A DNA stretch of 64,000 bases. Origin: Coccinella septempunctata. Taxonomy: Eukaryota > Arthropoda > Insecta > Coleoptera > Coccinellidae. The stretch covers positions 9,736,501-9,800,500 of the forward strand of contig NC_058191.1 of the NCBI RefSeq assembly GCF_907165205.1. Direction: 5' to 3'. A model generated the notes under the pieces. The model saw nothing but the letters and a program-made list of their open reading frames with translations, did no database searches and was not told where the DNA came from. How positions within the stretch are numbered: position 1 is the stretch's first letter; every line of letters starts with the position of its first letter. Both the position numbers and the translations under genes were made by a program. Positions 21,363 through 33,224 of the stretch are shown here, piece by piece.

Positions 21363-22986
21363 GTCATCATTCCAACTTTTCTTCAGGTCAGGACAAATAT
21401 GATATGAAACGTGTACAGAACTCTTTTTTTGTATTTGAAGTGAAATCAGATGAAATAATTAAGGTGGTTAAACAATTGAAAAACACTTTTTCATCGGGAT
21501 ATGATGAAATGCCAAATGTATTAATCAAAAAAACTATTCATTTTATAGTGGAACCGCTGAGGTACATAATAAACAAATCATTTGTGGAGGGTGTCTTTCC
21601 ATCTGAGCTAAAAATGTCTATCATATCACCAATATATAAATCCGGACCTACAAATGATATAAGTAACTATCGACCCATAAATCTGTTAACAACTTTCACG
21701 AAAATATTTGAAAAAATTTTAGCTAATCGTCTAATCAGTTTTTTTAGAAAACATAAAATTTTCAGTAGAGCGCAACACGGTTATATGAATAAAAAAAATA
21801 CAACTACAGCAATTTTTGAGCTTACAAATTTTGTCATAGAGGCTATTGAAAAGGGTGAAATTCCTGTAGGGTTGTTTCTTGATTTGTCAAAGGCTTTCGA
21901 TTGTGTGAATCATGACACATTATTAAAGAAGCTGAAAAAGTATGGTATACGAGACCAACAGCTAAAACTTATTCGTAGTTATTTAAATGGAAGGAAACAA
22001 AAAGTACGTATTAAAATAAACACGGAAACTTTCATTTCCGATGATCAAACTGTAAATCGAGGAGTACCACAAGGTAGTATACTCGGGCCACTTTTGTTTA
22101 TTGTGTACATAAATGATTTGCCCAATAATATTGATCAAAATTTAGATCTCATAATGTATGTTGACGATACAAGCAAAATAAAAAGGCTGCAGAATATATT
22201 GAATTTAATACAGCATGTGAATGCAGCTTTCTCAGAAATGAAATGCTGGTGCTGTACTAATGAATTGAAATTGAATGAAAAAAAAAACAGAATGTGCAAT
22301 TTTTCATACATCTAGGTCAAATATTGAGATACCAGAGATAATATTAATAGATGAGTCTCAAGTTAAAATAGCGGACTCTACTAAGTTTTTAGGTGTGCAT
22401 GTTGATGCTAATCTGACGAGGAAAAATCATATTGAATACCTAAATAGAAAACTGAACTCCAATTTATATGCAATGAATATTTTAAAAAAATCAGTAGATA
22501 CATCCACACTGAAAGTGGTTTACTTTGCCAACTTCCAGTCACTATTGTCATACGGAATTGTATGCTGGGGAAATAGTTCCAGTACTGATAGCTTATTTGT
22601 GAAACAAAAAATGGCCATAATATCTTTATTTAAAATGAAATATGGGCAGACTTGTAGAGGTGTTTTTAGAGCAAACAATATTCTGAAATTAACTGGCATA
22701 TACTTTTTTTTTGGTAGAACATAAGGAATTATTCGAAAAATATAAAAATAAAAATGAAAAAACTAGACAAATGGATCAATACTACTATCCAATTCACTCA
22801 CTAAGCATAACTCACAAAAATTCTAGATATATGTGTATTAAACTGTACAATATTTTGCCAAGGCAATTTCATGTTATGGACGATGCAAAAAAATTTAATA
22901 AAAGACTTTTCCTATTTATCATTGATTGTGAACCATATAATGTAGGAGAATATTTAGATTACTGTAGAATACACAGAAATATGTGA
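21363..22986 (+). pseudogene. Reverse transcriptase with YVDD box, two frameshifts
   Basis: The first 308 codons are open. Landmarks: LKNTFSSGYDEMPNVLI, SELKMSIISPIYKSG, NYRPINLLTTFTKIFEKIL, the catalytic block GLFLDLSKAFDCVNHDTLL (about 21862-21918), NRGVPQGSILGPLLFIVY (about 22056-22110) and MYVDDTS (about 22155-22175), a YVDD variant of the usual YADD. The frame shifts in an A run at about 22278-22289, continues through KFLGVHVDANLTRK and LLSYGIVCWGNSS, shifts again in a T run at about 22706-22714, and ends at 22986 after YMCIKLYNILPRQF. Both breaks are in homopolymers, so they could be sequencing errors. The group is Jockey/CR1-like. Confidence 0.8.
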
Positions 22987-23100
22987 TTAGGCTAAAATAT
23001 ATTTCGAATTATGAAGTATGATAACATACTAGGACATTTTTTCTTGTACTTACAATTAGTATGTACTATGAATTGAATAAAAATTGTTATTGTTATTGTT
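21363..23100 (+). mobile_element. Non-LTR retrotransposon nested in the mariner gene
   Basis: The mariner codons on either side define the insertion: the mariner reading frame breaks after ACCCGATCG (ends 21362) and resumes with ATCATCTTC (23101). The insert is truncated at its 5' end inside Pol and ends in a (TTATTG/TTGTTA) repeat tail (about 23075-23100). No clear target-site duplication remains. It is younger than the mariner copy by position. Confidence 0.85.
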
Positions 23101-23282
23101 ATCATCTTCAATGGAAAATTCACGTCTTTTGAAGCTTGCAGTCCAATTTTTCACGGTCGCATACGAAGGACATTGATCACCAAGGGTATTAAGCATATCT
23201 TCGTAAATCTGCTCACCTCCTAACCCTTTTTGAATACAGGTACTTGATGATGGCTCGATACTCTCACTTTTTCGATTTTCAT

Positions 23283-23894
23283 AATTTCGGTGGATATCGT
23301 CTTTCTCTTAATTTATTGCGTAACTGTGGTTTTTTTTTTACCTCAAACTTCACACTGACACTTCTAATGAGTTATTGTTCGTTGTTATGGTAACGCCAGA
23401 TTTTTTATGCATGGAACTGGTCTAGGCTTACTAGATATCAATACACCGTCGTACAGTAAATAAACAATAATATCTAAAGAAGCCTCTGTCCCATTATTAG
23501 TGTGAGAGATAACTTACCCTTAACATTGATAAATTTTCATCGAATATGCAACTCATACGTAAGCCACGTTTTGTTTTGACTATGATAAAATAAAGCAAAA
23601 GCATTTTAAGTGAACAATTTCCAAGAAATGCGGCCTGAAACAGAAGAAAACACTGAGGGATTTTGACCTTTTTTTGAAATTTAGGTATTCTGAAAGGGGT
23701 GTCATAAACATGACACTATGTATGGTCAAACGACCATACTCGTAAGTTAAATTGACGACATTACACTATGATAACTTGATTCCTGAACTGAATATACTTT
23801 GAAAGCTTCGCCAAGATCAGATACATGTAAACACATTAAAAACTAACTTCCAGTCCCTCTTGAGCTATACATTTTTCTGGGAAAGTAGCTCACA
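23283..23894. other. Non-coding, contains the mariner 5' flank
   Basis: About 23283-23430 should hold the mariner 5' UTR and terminal repeat (TTGTTATGGTAACGCCAG, 23389-23406, is a candidate subterminal block). The rest, to 23894, shows no gene or repeat. Confidence 0.35.
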
Positions 23895-24385
23895 ATGAGA
23901 CCGTTCTTTCCAAAAAAAGGAAAACAAACAATGTTTCGAATGAAATACAGAACATCTTGTACAAAACCTTTCAGATCTCTTATATACTCACCCTTCCTGT
24001 TCTTTTCATATATAGAAGCCTGCTTGTGTTTCAAAAAAGCGAGCGATATTTTCAAAAATTTAAATAACACTAGGATAATGATTGAATCTTTCTTCCCCCA
24101 TCATAAGTTTTCACCCAGAGAACGCAACCCTGTGTATACTGCCATAACCATGTTCAACTCACCGCTAAGCAAACTTAGAGCTATAAATAATAACAATCAT
24201 TTTCGCAAATCAATTATTACTAGTTTCATCATGAAATCTGGACCCTATTCAATTGTCGAATTTAAGAAAAACAATGTCGTTTTTTTTGAGTGCCAATTTA
24301 GTTGTTTATCTTTATTGATTGTAATACTATTGACTTGTTACCTTTTCATTGTCTTGATGATGATTTGGAGAATAAATACGTATTA
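23895..24385 (+). pseudogene. Reverse transcriptase C-terminal remnant
   Basis: An open frame of 164 codons resembling the post-thumb end of a Jockey/CR1-group Pol: MFRMKYRTSCTKPFRSL at about residues 13-29 (family RxxxGxxxxxSCRxxF-type), YIEACLCFKKASDIFKN (40-56), RNPVYTAITMFNSPLSKL (76-93) and SGPYSIVEF (120-128). A hydrophobic tail at residues 134-160 is probably read-through of the 3' UTR. There is no catalytic domain, and the ATG is internal to the original ORF. The PYSIVEF block matches the minus-strand remnant at 18720. The fragment is dead, though oddly free of stops. Confidence 0.5.
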
Positions 24386-24389
24386 TTAA

Positions 24390-27300
24390 TATTATTCTAT
24401 TATTTTCATTATTTTTTGAGACTAACTTCTACATTATTTTATTGAATATGAAATATCTGAGAAATGAGTTATTTTCCAGATTCTCATTATGGAAGAATTT
24501 GAAGAAAATAACTCAAAACCATTTCTTGAGAAACGTACGGAATGTATCTTGGAAGGCAATTTCGACAAAAATTTCATTCAATTTTTACTTGCCCTATCTA
24601 GAGCACTGAATTTTGACGATTTCAGATAACCTTGTATACACCAATCCTCCACACCACATAACATAACTAGTAGTATTTTTTTTCAATTGATCAGTGTGGT
24701 TCATCGATCGCTCTGACGAAACCGAATCGCCATGAAATTGCGACCCTTTGTCGGAACCTAAAACAACATTTCTGGAAGATGCTCAAAAAGATAAAGCTCG
24801 CTGGAATGGATCATTGTATGCTCTGGAGGAGAGGGATAATATAACTTCCCGTCGACACTGAAGAGTTAGAACGGTCAAATTATATCAGTCTACGGAGCGT
24901 GAGCTCCCGATGACAAAATGTCAGATCTCCGACAACAAATATGATATTTCCCGGCACAAGGGGTCCGACCTGTGCGGGCTCAAGTTTTATCCATTATTTG
25001 AGTTACAAATAAATTGAAGGATATCGTGATTCAAATACATCATTTCTGACAAATGGCCTGTTTCTTTCTTCGTGAAATAAATGGATAACTTCCCCTAGCG
25101 AAGGAAGAGGATGGCGGTTGCTATTCGTGATAAGATGTCAGTCAGCATTTCTTCAAGGAGATTCCAACTTTTGGAAATAAAGTGAGGCCTCAATGTCGTC
25201 TCGGGCTAAAACCAAATCATATACCTCAAAAAGATTTGTAACAAGCTACAATTTCACAATCAAATACAGAAAATTTCACAAATTCTCTCCATCACTTTAA
25301 ATTTTCCTCAATAAGTCATATCCCATATCACCCACACGGGTTCTGCACTCACCACATTATATCCAATACAAAAATTCATCTTCTTACCTAACTACGGTCA
25401 TAATATTCACATAATGGTTTCTTAAACCTTCGAGAAGACCAGTATCAAAAATCGGAGGTGTTCAGCAGATTTTTTAGAATTAATGCAGTGTTCTGTTGCC
25501 AAATTGAGTTGGAGATGGTAGTGTAAAAACATTCATTTTATATCGTTCACAATCATGAAGCTTATACAGTAATAAATACAAATACTATAATGTAGAAGAA
25601 TTCAAATGAGAGGTAATTTGAAGTCAGACTTAGAGTGAGAAAGTTTAACAAATTCACTATGAACACAACGTTTACAGTGACACTGCAATCAATGAAAATT
25701 GATCGATTGATACATTGAATATGAGCAGAGCAAGAATACTATGGAAATAACGTTGGTCTTGAAGAGTGCAGTATTGATCAATGAATACAACATTCACAGG
25801 TAGGGACTTCTTACAAGTAAGCACGATTAGAACATCCATCACAAAACTAGAAAATAAAATCGATATGTACAAAATGGGAGTACTAATGAGGGAAACCACT
25901 AATCGTTGTTTTCGAGAAGATCAGTAGGCTTGGGAACTAATGTGTATATCGAACAGGATGAATTGAAACAACAATATAACTATGAGAGTACAAAGTATAA
26001 TGAGCAGGTCATACCGAGTGAGAGAGCACAAGATTACCAGTGCAGACCTTCCAGGGTGGAACCAGGACGAAAAACTGTCAACCACAGTTATGGCTCACCA
26101 CTCACTGTTGAACCATAATACGCACACCATATTCTGAAGGAAATCAACAAAATCCAGGGTCCATCCTGGAGAACATGAGGATTCATTCATCTGAAACTCG
26201 ATAAACGTAATTAGTAATTTAAGTTAGAGGTTATCAATACAGTTGATTTAAGAAATGAAATAAACTGATAGCATGAGCATACGAAGACGATAAATAAGCA
26301 TTCATTATCAATGAGAAAGACATGGGAATGTTAAATGTTGGTGCAACACATCCATACCCATGTGAGAAACCAAGAGAGGTCTGAAAAGCAATTTGAGTTG
26401 TGAAATTTCTCAGAATATACATTCATAAGGATGCCCATAATTGAGTTGACTAGAGAGAAACTATAAAATGAGCAGTACCAAGCAGGATTATCAATCTTTT
26501 TTAGTAGATTTTTTATAATCTTGCATATGGGCACATTTTCGGTAGTCTCTTTCACATTTTCAGCCATTTTTTCAATGTAGAGCCGAATAGGGAATGCTCA
26601 ATCTATTCTCTATGTCATTGATTGTAAACATCACTCGGCATAGCGACTCTACAACAAGTTTATATGAGATATTGTAATATTTTTGAGGCACTTGTGAACT
26701 ATTTTATGATACTTAGTTTATACAGAGGTGGTTACAACTTTTCGATACTTAAAGGACAGCATCCGTATTCTCCGATTGAATGATAACAGGATTGAGGAAG
26801 CCATATTAGTACCTACCACAGTATTTGGAATGAAAAATGTTGGATACTAGTTCTTACATCCACAGGAGTGAATCTATTTCCGTTCCTAATGTAGAAAATG
26901 GTGAACATATTTCAAAGATCAATGGGAAAAATTTGTAATATTAATTTCTTCTGCCATTACACAAAAAATTTATCACACAAAGCACGTGAATTTTGATCTT
27001 GAAATCGGGTTTGCTTCGTCACTAGGATTTCCGAACAATTCTCGCCTGTTTTTTCCAAGCAAATATTCGCTTATGTCCAACTTAAAGTTTATTTTGTTCA
27101 CATTTAGTAATGAAAAATTTTATGCAAGAATGCCGACCATTTTCTCATAACGAAGTGATGTATTGCAATACAAAACTATTTTCTCGAAACTTTTGGAATA
27201 TTTTGTTAGAACCAATTTCGATATGAAAAATTGACATAAAACTATAATCTATTTCAGAATCTGTACTATGGCTTCTTTATAGTTCGGATTTCAATGATCT

Positions 27301-29109
27301 TCCCGGACAATCTTTCTGTCTTGGAAATGTGAAGTAGGTGAATTTATCCTCTGATGAATTTCATATCGATATTTCCGTCTGAATTGAAATGTTTCGTTAT
27401 CCATACACAGCGTTCAATTGAGTAGTAAAACTCGTATTGCACTATTAAGGATTTCATCACTCGAATTTCAGTTCTTCAGATCGAATAAGAATGATTCAAT
27501 CGAACAACAACGATAGACTGAAATATAAAGATGTCAAGGTAAATGAAACCTTTTTTAACTTTATAACTTGATAAATGGCCAATATCAAATGGCTCAAATA
27601 TTTGGTACTGAACGAAAAGATAAAAGTATAAAACATGCTTTGGCAGTGATGGTGTAGTGAGTTCGAGCCGCTATACGTGGCGAGCTCTTGGGAAATGTAC
27701 AGGGTGTCCCAGTTAAAGTGTCGAGCACATGAATTCAATAATATTTCAACAATCTAAATTTCATTTATGTTTTACTTTTATTCTCAATTGCAATTGAAAA
27801 GGGTTGATTAACAATTTGAAAATCTATTGATGGTAATTGCATTTGTAATTTGATTATTGTATATGATTAAGTATAAAATTGTTTTAAAGAAACTGCCATT
27901 GATGGTGAAGATTTCTTCTGAAGTAAAATGGAGATGGGCGAGATGGCTTAACTTGTATAACCTCAATTTAAACGTGAGTTTTTACTTTGTTAATTGCTGC
28001 TAATGAGAGTTACTCCACATGTATTTTAGATTCCCGAAGAAGCTAATAAGAAAGTTGGCAAAATATAGAATGAGTTGAAGAGAGTTTTTTAATTTTTCCT
28101 GAACCTGACTGTTCTCCCAATAACCTTTTTTCGACTAAAAAACCGACAGTAGATAATTTATTGTTCTACGAAAAGGGTATAGTTCATTTATTATTATTAT
28201 AAGTATGGTTTTCAACGAATATATAAAAGTGTGAGGCAGGTAGATCTGTAGATTTAGTAGATAGAGCTTTGCGAAATCAAATGAGTTAATATAAAAAAGA
28301 ATCAGTATAAAGCGATCCGGCGATTCTTCCCTCTACATAATTCAAATTCGGGCAATAAAAACTTTCGGCTGAATATCATGTTATATAACATCGTAACCAA
28401 CCGCGGTGGATCCAAACTGTTTCTATCATAATCCCGAACCCAATAACAAAGGCAGTATCAGAGGAGCACTCAACGCATAAAACAGTGGCGTTTTCAGGAG
28501 AGGTCTAAACGATCGATCCCTATCAAATGGTGTAACAAAAAAATTTAAAACGTACCATATAGGTGTTTTCTATTATCCCAGGAAATTTGGAAATGTTCAG
28601 TTCAGCGGACAGCAATTTTGATGTTTTTAGGAGATTTGACGTTTCATTTGAACTGTTTTCACTGGGCTGAAAGTGTAAATTATAGGAACAATATTCAGCT
28701 GATATATTTCAATGAATGTGTGGCTTCTGGGAATTGTGAATAAGTATTAGCTATCTGATTCGAGCTCAATGTTCCCTTTTTATCCTAGAAATATTCATTA
28801 CCCATTTCATCGATTTTTATCAGATATCAACACATTGCAAAAAATTCAAACAAAATTAACTCCAAATGACTCCACGAGTTTTCAGATCCCTCTTTTATTC
28901 CTTAGTATGAACATATCATGAGTCATAAGTATATGATATATGATGATGGATAAAGACAAAGATTATAGAGTAGAAAGATGAGAAACGAAGCGACTTAAGT
29001 GATGTGAGCGCCATCTGTGTTTCATATGTGTTTCTAAGACCCTAAGACTGGGGCAAATAATAATTCGAGGGTCGTTTGCAGAAACATATGGAATGATGTA
29101 TGATTTCAA
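24390..29109. other. 4.7-kb stretch with no recognisable gene
   Basis: No element ends, structured RNA or domain is recognised. The open frame 25906-26118 (+), together with another frame just upstream (about 25790-25905, KLENKIDMYKMGVLMRE), has a hydrophilic, helical, coding-like composition but no family I know; it is too short and broken to call. Frames at 26234-26567 and 27496-27738 are hydrophobic antisense-type translations of AT-rich DNA. At 27698-27720 the phrase TACAGGGTGTCCCAGTTAAA looks like a transposon end without a partner. Confidence 0.4.
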
Positions 29110-29795
29110 ATGGTCATTTTGATCAAAGAGGTTTTTAATGTTTTGATCCTCGTACCGCCTTTTCTACAGGGTGGGCATCCAAAACTTTCCACCCCGAATT
29201 TTCAGCTTTGGAATAGAATAACGAAAAAACGCTCGGACAGGTCAAATTTTGTTGAAAGGGGAACAAAGAGCGGTGTTCAAATGAGTTTGATATCACTACC
29301 CCTCTAGCTGCAACCCCTAACAGCTCCATTTTTGAATAGGGAAAAGGGGTCGAGTAGCACCTTGTTGGAAAGGCAATTCAATTTCCTGCATGAATTTTTT
29401 TTTTTTTTTCATCGCTTTATTATTATACAGAGTGACCCAGTATTTCATCGCTCGGATGGGTCAAAAAATGAATTCGATATCACTACCCATCTAGCCGCTA
29501 CCCTAACAGCAATTATTTCAATTTAAACGAAAGCGCACGATTTACTTTGTAAATATTATTGTTTTAACGATTTCAGTTATTGTCTCGGTTTATGGATTGA
29601 AATACTGTTTCATCTTGTTTAATAGTTAAGCGATAGAAGAAAAAAAATTATACGCTCATGCAGGTAATTGAATTACTTTTTTAACAAAGCTACTCGACCT
29701 ATTATCTCTATTAAAAAATAACTGCTCTAAGTGGTAGCGGATAGAGGGGAAGTGATATCGAATTCATTTTTTGACCTGTCATTTTTTCATCTCTT
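29110..29795. repeat. Region with three copies of a TATCACTACCC module
   Basis: A module of about 50-60 bp around GATATCACTACCCCTCTAGC occurs twice in direct orientation (about 29250-29315 and 29455-29515) and once inverted (about 29700-29790: TAGCGGATAGAGGGG..GTGATATCGAATTC..TTTTTTGACC). The second and third copies form an inverted repeat around ~190 bp. A TACAGGGTGGGC phrase opens the region at 29166 and a T run lies at about 29396-29411. It probably represents a complex or nested non-autonomous element. Confidence 0.5.
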
Positions 29796-30812
29796 TGATA
29801 ATGGCCTTCAAACACTAGTGATTATACCATGTGCAGTGAACATTTCACTGCAACGCAATTGAGAACTGTTCATCCATGTGAATTGTTGTATGCAGAAAGC
29901 ATCCTTTGCATAAAGAGCCCATTCAGGGGAAATTATGACTTTTATAGGTCCATTCAACGATTCTCAATGGCTACTCCTGCAAGATATTCAGAAATGCAGA
30001 GGTTTTATTGATTTCGATTTGGGAATCGATTGACTCCATTGTTCATTCATTCATCAATTTTTAATTGTGTCATACCACAAAGAACCATGAAAAAATTAAA
30101 AGAAAAGCATAAACTATACGGACAGGCTAACATATAGGTACCTCTTCAAGGTTTGTTTCAGTTGTGGTTCTGAACATTCTGTAAATAATATGAACTGAAA
30201 TGTGTATGCTATGATGGTATATTGAATATTGGTTCATATTAATTTCTGATATATCCGAGGATATGTCTATATTGTACAAATTCAAATGAGTTTATTAATT
30301 CAAAATAATCTATTGCATAGAAATAACATCTTTAACGTTATTGCAGATTACCATATATTATACTCTTGTGTCCTAGTCGAAGTTCTATTCGTTATCCATA
30401 ATATGAAATTTTTGTAAATCTTTTATGAATTACAAACGAAAATATAGCACATCCAACAGCGTATTTCATTGATATCACCTTATTCCAAGCAATGTTCAGA
30501 TGAAAACTAACATCCTAGTCACAAAATAAAACCATACTTTTGTCACTCAGGGTGTTTGTTTTCCGGTCTCAATAAAGTCGATATTCAAATTGAATACGAG
30601 AAATAGAATTCGAATTTCGCTCCCTTTAATTATGAAACAGAAGTCTATTATTAAACAATTTTTCTGTATTGACAGTACCTACGTTTTCAGCGCCATCTCA
30701 TTGTCAAATGTGTTTTCACTGGTCAAAATGTACTCGGTCTTTAGTACTAGAGATATGAGGGCGACAACTGCTATATGGAGCGTTCAAGCACCAATTGGAA
30801 GAAAGTAATATA
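29796..30812. other. Non-coding AT-rich stretch
   Basis: No gene or element boundary is seen. Open frames at 29829-30011 and 30590-30808 are not supported by composition or homology. Confidence 0.4.
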
Positions 30813-31621
30813 CACTCCTGAACAATAAAAACCGGACAGAAAAATTCTTCACCGAATTCATTTCGAAATAACTTTTTAAGGTGTGTATCAATCACCTGAT
30901 TTCGAGTCTGCAGGAATTTAATTTGGATTTGATGGTAAGTACAGGCTAGAACAGAAAATTGCATTTTTCTTTAAATTTCTAAACACCGTGTGGAGGTAAT
31001 TAGTGACGCAATGATGATTTAAATGAGTTTTTAAAGCCTGATCTTCTTTTAACATTTTCCTGTTCAATTCACGTCAATGGCTCCTTCCTGAAATTCTTGC
31101 AATTCATAACATTAAGACTCTACGAACAATACATAGCTATTTTTTGATCAAGGAACACGGTTATCCTGTTAAGTGGCAACGTTATGATTAGGGAGGCTTA
31201 TTCGCAACCGTCAACCGGAAACCATTCCAGCTCTCAAAACAGCTCTTCTTGAAGAATGGTGAACGTTCCACAAAAGACTATTGCCAATTGTATTGGAAGC
31301 TAAACCTGTTGCATGGAAGCAGTGATAATAGATAATAAGAATGTGTTCATTTTTCATAATTTTGTCTGTATATTCTTAGGGTGTTATCGTTAATGTTATA
31401 AATCGCATAGTTTCGTTTGAGAAATAGTCTTTCCTATCAGGAAAAAGCTATTGACGAGAATCAAACAAGAAAATGTTGAGAGAAAATCACATCAGGCTAT
31501 GAATTGAATAAAATAGGCTGCGAATAAAAAACAAAGTGATCAAAATAGATGCACACCTTAAAAAGTTATTTTGAAATGAACTCGGTGAACATTTTGTTTG
31601 TCCGGTTTTTTCATCCAGGAT
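30813..31621 (+). mobile_element. Internally deleted Tc1-like element, ~75-bp TIRs
   Basis: The left end CACTCCTGAACAATAAAAAC and the inverted right end ATCCTGGATGAAAAAACCGG begin terminal repeats of about 75 bp that share ACCGGACA, TTCATTTCRAAATAACTTTT and TAAGGTGTG. TA flanks both ends (30811-30812, 31622-31623). Between about 31150 and 31330 a Tc1-type transposase C-terminus is legible (RNRQPETIPALKTALLEEW, then a stop where the family has a residue before the SxPxR region). Most of the catalytic domain is deleted, so it is non-autonomous. Confidence 0.65.
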
Positions 31622-32835
31622 TATTCATAGTTGTCGGATTTATGAATATTCGTATATAATTTTTGATATTCTGCTCTCAACTGAATGCGGCCAATAACCG
31701 GTGACTGGTCAAAGAGTATACCCCTTACACTTATTAATTATTATTGACAAATTCAGAAATTAAACATTTCCATAGTGACGTCAATGAGCTAAACATAGGT
31801 GGTAAGGATTGGCACTATATCGTCTACCTACAAATACTATTCACAGTATTTTTATGAGAAATTCGCGAGATCGAATTGCTTGCTAACACCAAGAGTCCAC
31901 AGGACGAGTATTCTGAGTACGAGTATCATTTATTGAGGCAATTCCTGAATCAAGAAGTTATAAAACTACAATGTATTCTCAAAAATACACCCTGTTCATC
32001 ATTGTGTCAATATTTACGTTATATTTTCCACGTTATGATTTTTTTGGATTCTTGGGTGCTCGGATGACGTGGTCATACCGGCTTGGATTGAAAGAGCCAA
32101 AGATATTACACATAATATCTTTGGAGAGAGCAGCGTAGTTTCGAGACAATCCATTTTGATTGCGGGAGATTACAGTTTCATAAAGTTCGTGAAAGTGTCG
32201 TATTATTATGTAATGATTGGCAGGCTGTATTTTTGAATGATTCTTTTTTTGCCAAAACACGATCTACGCAGGCTAGATCAGTGGACGAGACAAGTTGCTA
32301 TAAGATGATATAACGGTAGATCAATAGCCTTCAGAAAGAGGAAAATCAACAATATGAACCATAAATGTTTGAGTCAAAGCTCTGTGAGCTACCTTAGCAG
32401 AGAGTCTGGATACGCTAGGTGTATGACTGCGGTCCTATCGATGTCCGAAGCTTTACTGCATACAAGTGAAACTTATCTTTTTGCACGAAATCTGCTGATA
32501 AGTTTCTCATGCCTTGGCAAAATAGAGGACACCTTTAAAGAACATAAAATTAAACAAAAACAGGACGCTGATCCGAGAGGTATACCAAACAGTATCTACT
32601 ACTGAGATCAACTAAAAGACGATAAGCCCTCTTTTGAAATCCAACAGTGTGAGAGAAATTTGTGCCGCAACACAAAGCATGGAAGCAGTATTCCAACCCA
32701 TGTCGTATTTTTTCCTCGTTAAGTATTTCAAAGTTTGGGGGTAAAAAGTATCTGAGTGCTCTGTAGAGAAATGAAAGCTTCTATCTAGCAGAGATTCCGT
32801 GATTATGCCATTGCAGTTCCCGCAATATGCTCCAA
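31622..32835. other. Unrecognised stretch with one strong hairpin
   Basis: Holds the hairpin at 32097-32124 listed separately. Open frames on both strands (31876-32067, 32033-32260, 32354-32605, 32612-32866) overlap and show no family I recognise. Confidence 0.4.
32097..32124. repeat. 12-bp-stem perfect hairpin
   Basis: CCAAAGATATTA and its exact reverse complement TAATATCTTTGG flank a CACA loop. On the minus strand it is followed by CTCTTTCAATCCAAGCCGG and a GAGCACCCAAGAATCC segment that looks conserved in composition. It is not followed by a T run in either orientation, so no terminator is claimed. Confidence 0.7.
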
Positions 32836-32960
32836 CAGGTCGAAAAGGGTTCCTTTGCTCATTCATTAATATTTTCTGCTGATTCCCATGAGTTTCGTCG
32901 AAAGGAGTCCCTTCGCTCGTTCAGTAATATCGGCAGCTGATTCGAATGAGTTTTGTTCGA
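32836..32960. repeat. ~62-bp tandem duplication
   Basis: Two adjacent diverged units: CGAAAAGGGTTCCTTTGCTC..TTCTGCTGATTCCCATGAG and CGAAAGGAGTCCCTTCGCTC..GGCAGCTGATTCGAATGAG, each followed by TTTCGTC/TTTTGTTCG. It is non-coding in all frames as far as I can see. Confidence 0.65.
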
Positions 32961-33183
32961 TTAATAAAACAACATTCACAACTGCGTTCTCGATCAATTG
33001 AAGTTCACGAAAAAATGTCCAGTTCCTGTTGATGTCCTATGCTTTGCCTTAATGTTCAGGTTGGATATAGAGACCAGATTGTCACCATTCACGGAGAAAA
33101 TATTTTTTGTGACCACATTAGGTTACTAATGACTAACTGGTAAAATACACCACCATTAAAATAAATGGACAAAATTTCGATAT

Positions 33184-33224
33184 TTGACGACGTTTCAGAA
33201 ATTATTTTTTCATCATCAGGGCAC
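33184..33224 (-). ncRNA. Hammerhead-like motif, family B
   Basis: Minus-strand order: CUGAUGA (33219-33213), a stem II of GAAA/UUUC (33211-33208 with 33201-33198) closed by a U-U mismatch, GAAA (33196-33193), the palindrome ACGU (33193-33190) and C (33189), again a GUC triplet. Stem I is weak (GUCA against UGCC, one mismatch). Core residues are all present, but helix quality is lower than at 59 kb, so this may be a decayed or chance instance. The 122-codon frame on the other strand (33184-33552) is probably non-coding. Confidence 0.4.

Larger units (their letters stand above)
20545..23282 (-). pseudogene. Mariner transposase split by a retrotransposon
   Basis: A mariner (DD34D) transposase reading from ATG at 23282 to TAA at 20545, interrupted by a non-LTR element at 21363-23100. 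The N-terminal part has EYRAIIKYLY, a frameshift, then LGDQCPSYATVKNW and FKRREFSIEDD ending exactly at the insertion. The protein resumes at RSGHPSPVSV and continues 120 codons through a helix-turn-helix (RIGVKRISPALNISYERVHH) to NRIVTMNETW. The first catalytic Asp (family TMDETW) is Asn. Downstream are LQDNAPAQ and YSPDLDPSNHNLFPQLKK, where the third Asp is also Asn, with frameshifts between. It cannot be active. Terminal inverted repeats were not resolved with confidence. Confidence 0.8.

Noticed and set aside
25906..26118. 70-codon hydrophilic open frame, possibly coding
   Set aside because: Composition is suggestive, but there is no family, splice structure or initiation context to support it.
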